Shown here in pieces: positions 5,655-5,763 of a stretch of DNA of 5,763 nucleotides (positions are counted from its first letter, which is position 1; the number at the start of each line of letters is the position of its first letter). The translations under genes were made by a program, and so were the position numbers. Source of the DNA: Actinomycetes bacterium (GTDB lineage Bacteria; Actinomycetota; Acidimicrobiia; Acidimicrobiales; Acidimicrobiaceae); the NCBI GenBank assembly GCA_021823045.1, contig JAKAPB010000155.1, positions 1 through 5,763 on the forward strand. Reading direction: 5' to 3'. A model generated the notes under the pieces. It did no database searches. It was not told the DNA's origin and worked only from the letters and a program-made list of their open reading frames with translations.

Positions 5655-5763
5655 GATATAGACACTAAGAGCCAGTAAGGCGATCCAAATGACGCCAATA
5701 ACCCTGAGTATATTGTCGGAAAGAACTAGATCTTCGGGTGCTCCGGCCTCTCCCTTATCAATG
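5652..5763 (-). CDS. ubiA: C-terminus of a UbiA-family decaprenyl-phosphate phosphoribosyltransferase (5' part outside window)
   Basis: Only the last 36 complete codons are in the window, ending at TAA (5654-5652). The residues read GEAGAPEDLVLSDNILRVIG followed by a hydrophobic segment VIWIALLALSVYI. A G-x-G-APE-[DE]-[LIV]-VL motif followed by a final membrane helix fits the C-terminus of actinobacterial decaprenyl-phosphate phosphoribosyltransferases (UbiA prenyltransferase superfamily). In mycobacteria that enzyme transfers 5-phosphoribose from PRPP to decaprenyl phosphate, the step that supplies the DprE1 substrate after dephosphorylation. The position immediately upstream of dprE1 on the same strand, 78 bases away, supports the call. 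The fragment is too short to exclude another integral membrane protein. Confidence 0.68.
   Translation of the reverse strand, partial: IDKGEAGAPEDLVLSDNILRVIGVIWIALLALSVYI

Noticed and set aside
1..5763. Insertion sequences, transposase genes, CRISPR arrays, rRNA or origins
   Set aside because: No transposase motifs, regularly spaced direct repeats or ribosomal RNA segments were seen. The only strong inverted repeat lies within a coding gene and has no mobile-element content between its arms.

Overview
The window looks like chromosomal DNA of an actinobacterium, most probably of the class Acidimicrobiia. The best taxonomic clue is the C-terminal half of the secreted SpoIID-like protein. It consists of GYWL-x-x-DGGVF-x-FGDA repeats, a repeat type I know mainly from surface proteins of acidimicrobial genomes. 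Base composition is intermediate (about 50-55 % GC by eye), lower than in most actinobacteria but compatible with some members of that class. This assignment is an inference.

Layout from left to right. (1) Bases 1-1013, minus strand: the 5' part of a long gene running off the left edge, encoding a class I SAM-methyltransferase-like protein of the kind found in actinobacterial surface-polysaccharide loci. Its SAM-binding glycine loop is degenerate. It also carries a near-perfect 26-nt inverted repeat (1-26 and 251-276) that coding function does not explain. (2) Bases 1014-1327: a divergent intergenic region with several dyads, a candidate extended -10 and two consecutive hairpins just before the next gene. 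(3) Bases 1328-3334, plus strand: a secreted SpoIID/LytB-type peptidoglycan-acting protein ending in five 42-residue repeats. (4) A short convergent gap with a hairpin. (5) Bases 3376-5763, minus strand: an apparent operon, read ubiA-like (only the 3' end is present), dprE1, dprE2. dprE1 and dprE2 overlap by 4 nt.

The minus-strand operon reads as the decaprenylphosphoryl-arabinose pathway. A UbiA-type phosphoribosyltransferase loads phosphoribose on a polyprenyl phosphate. DprE1 then oxidises the 2'-OH of the ribose, and DprE2 reduces the keto intermediate to the arabinose epimer. In mycobacteria this lipid is the only D-arabinofuranose donor for arabinogalactan and lipoarabinomannan. Its presence here predicts a D-arabinose-containing envelope glycan in a lineage not expected to make mycolic acids. 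With the polysaccharide-type methyltransferase and the secreted wall enzyme alongside, the whole window has a cell-envelope theme.

I found no wholly new system. The most unusual observations are the inverted repeat in the methyltransferase gene, the degenerate SAM loop of that protein, the alanine at the DprE1 position corresponding to the benzothiazinone-target cysteine, and the SpoIID protein with a permuted motif order and five-repeat tail.
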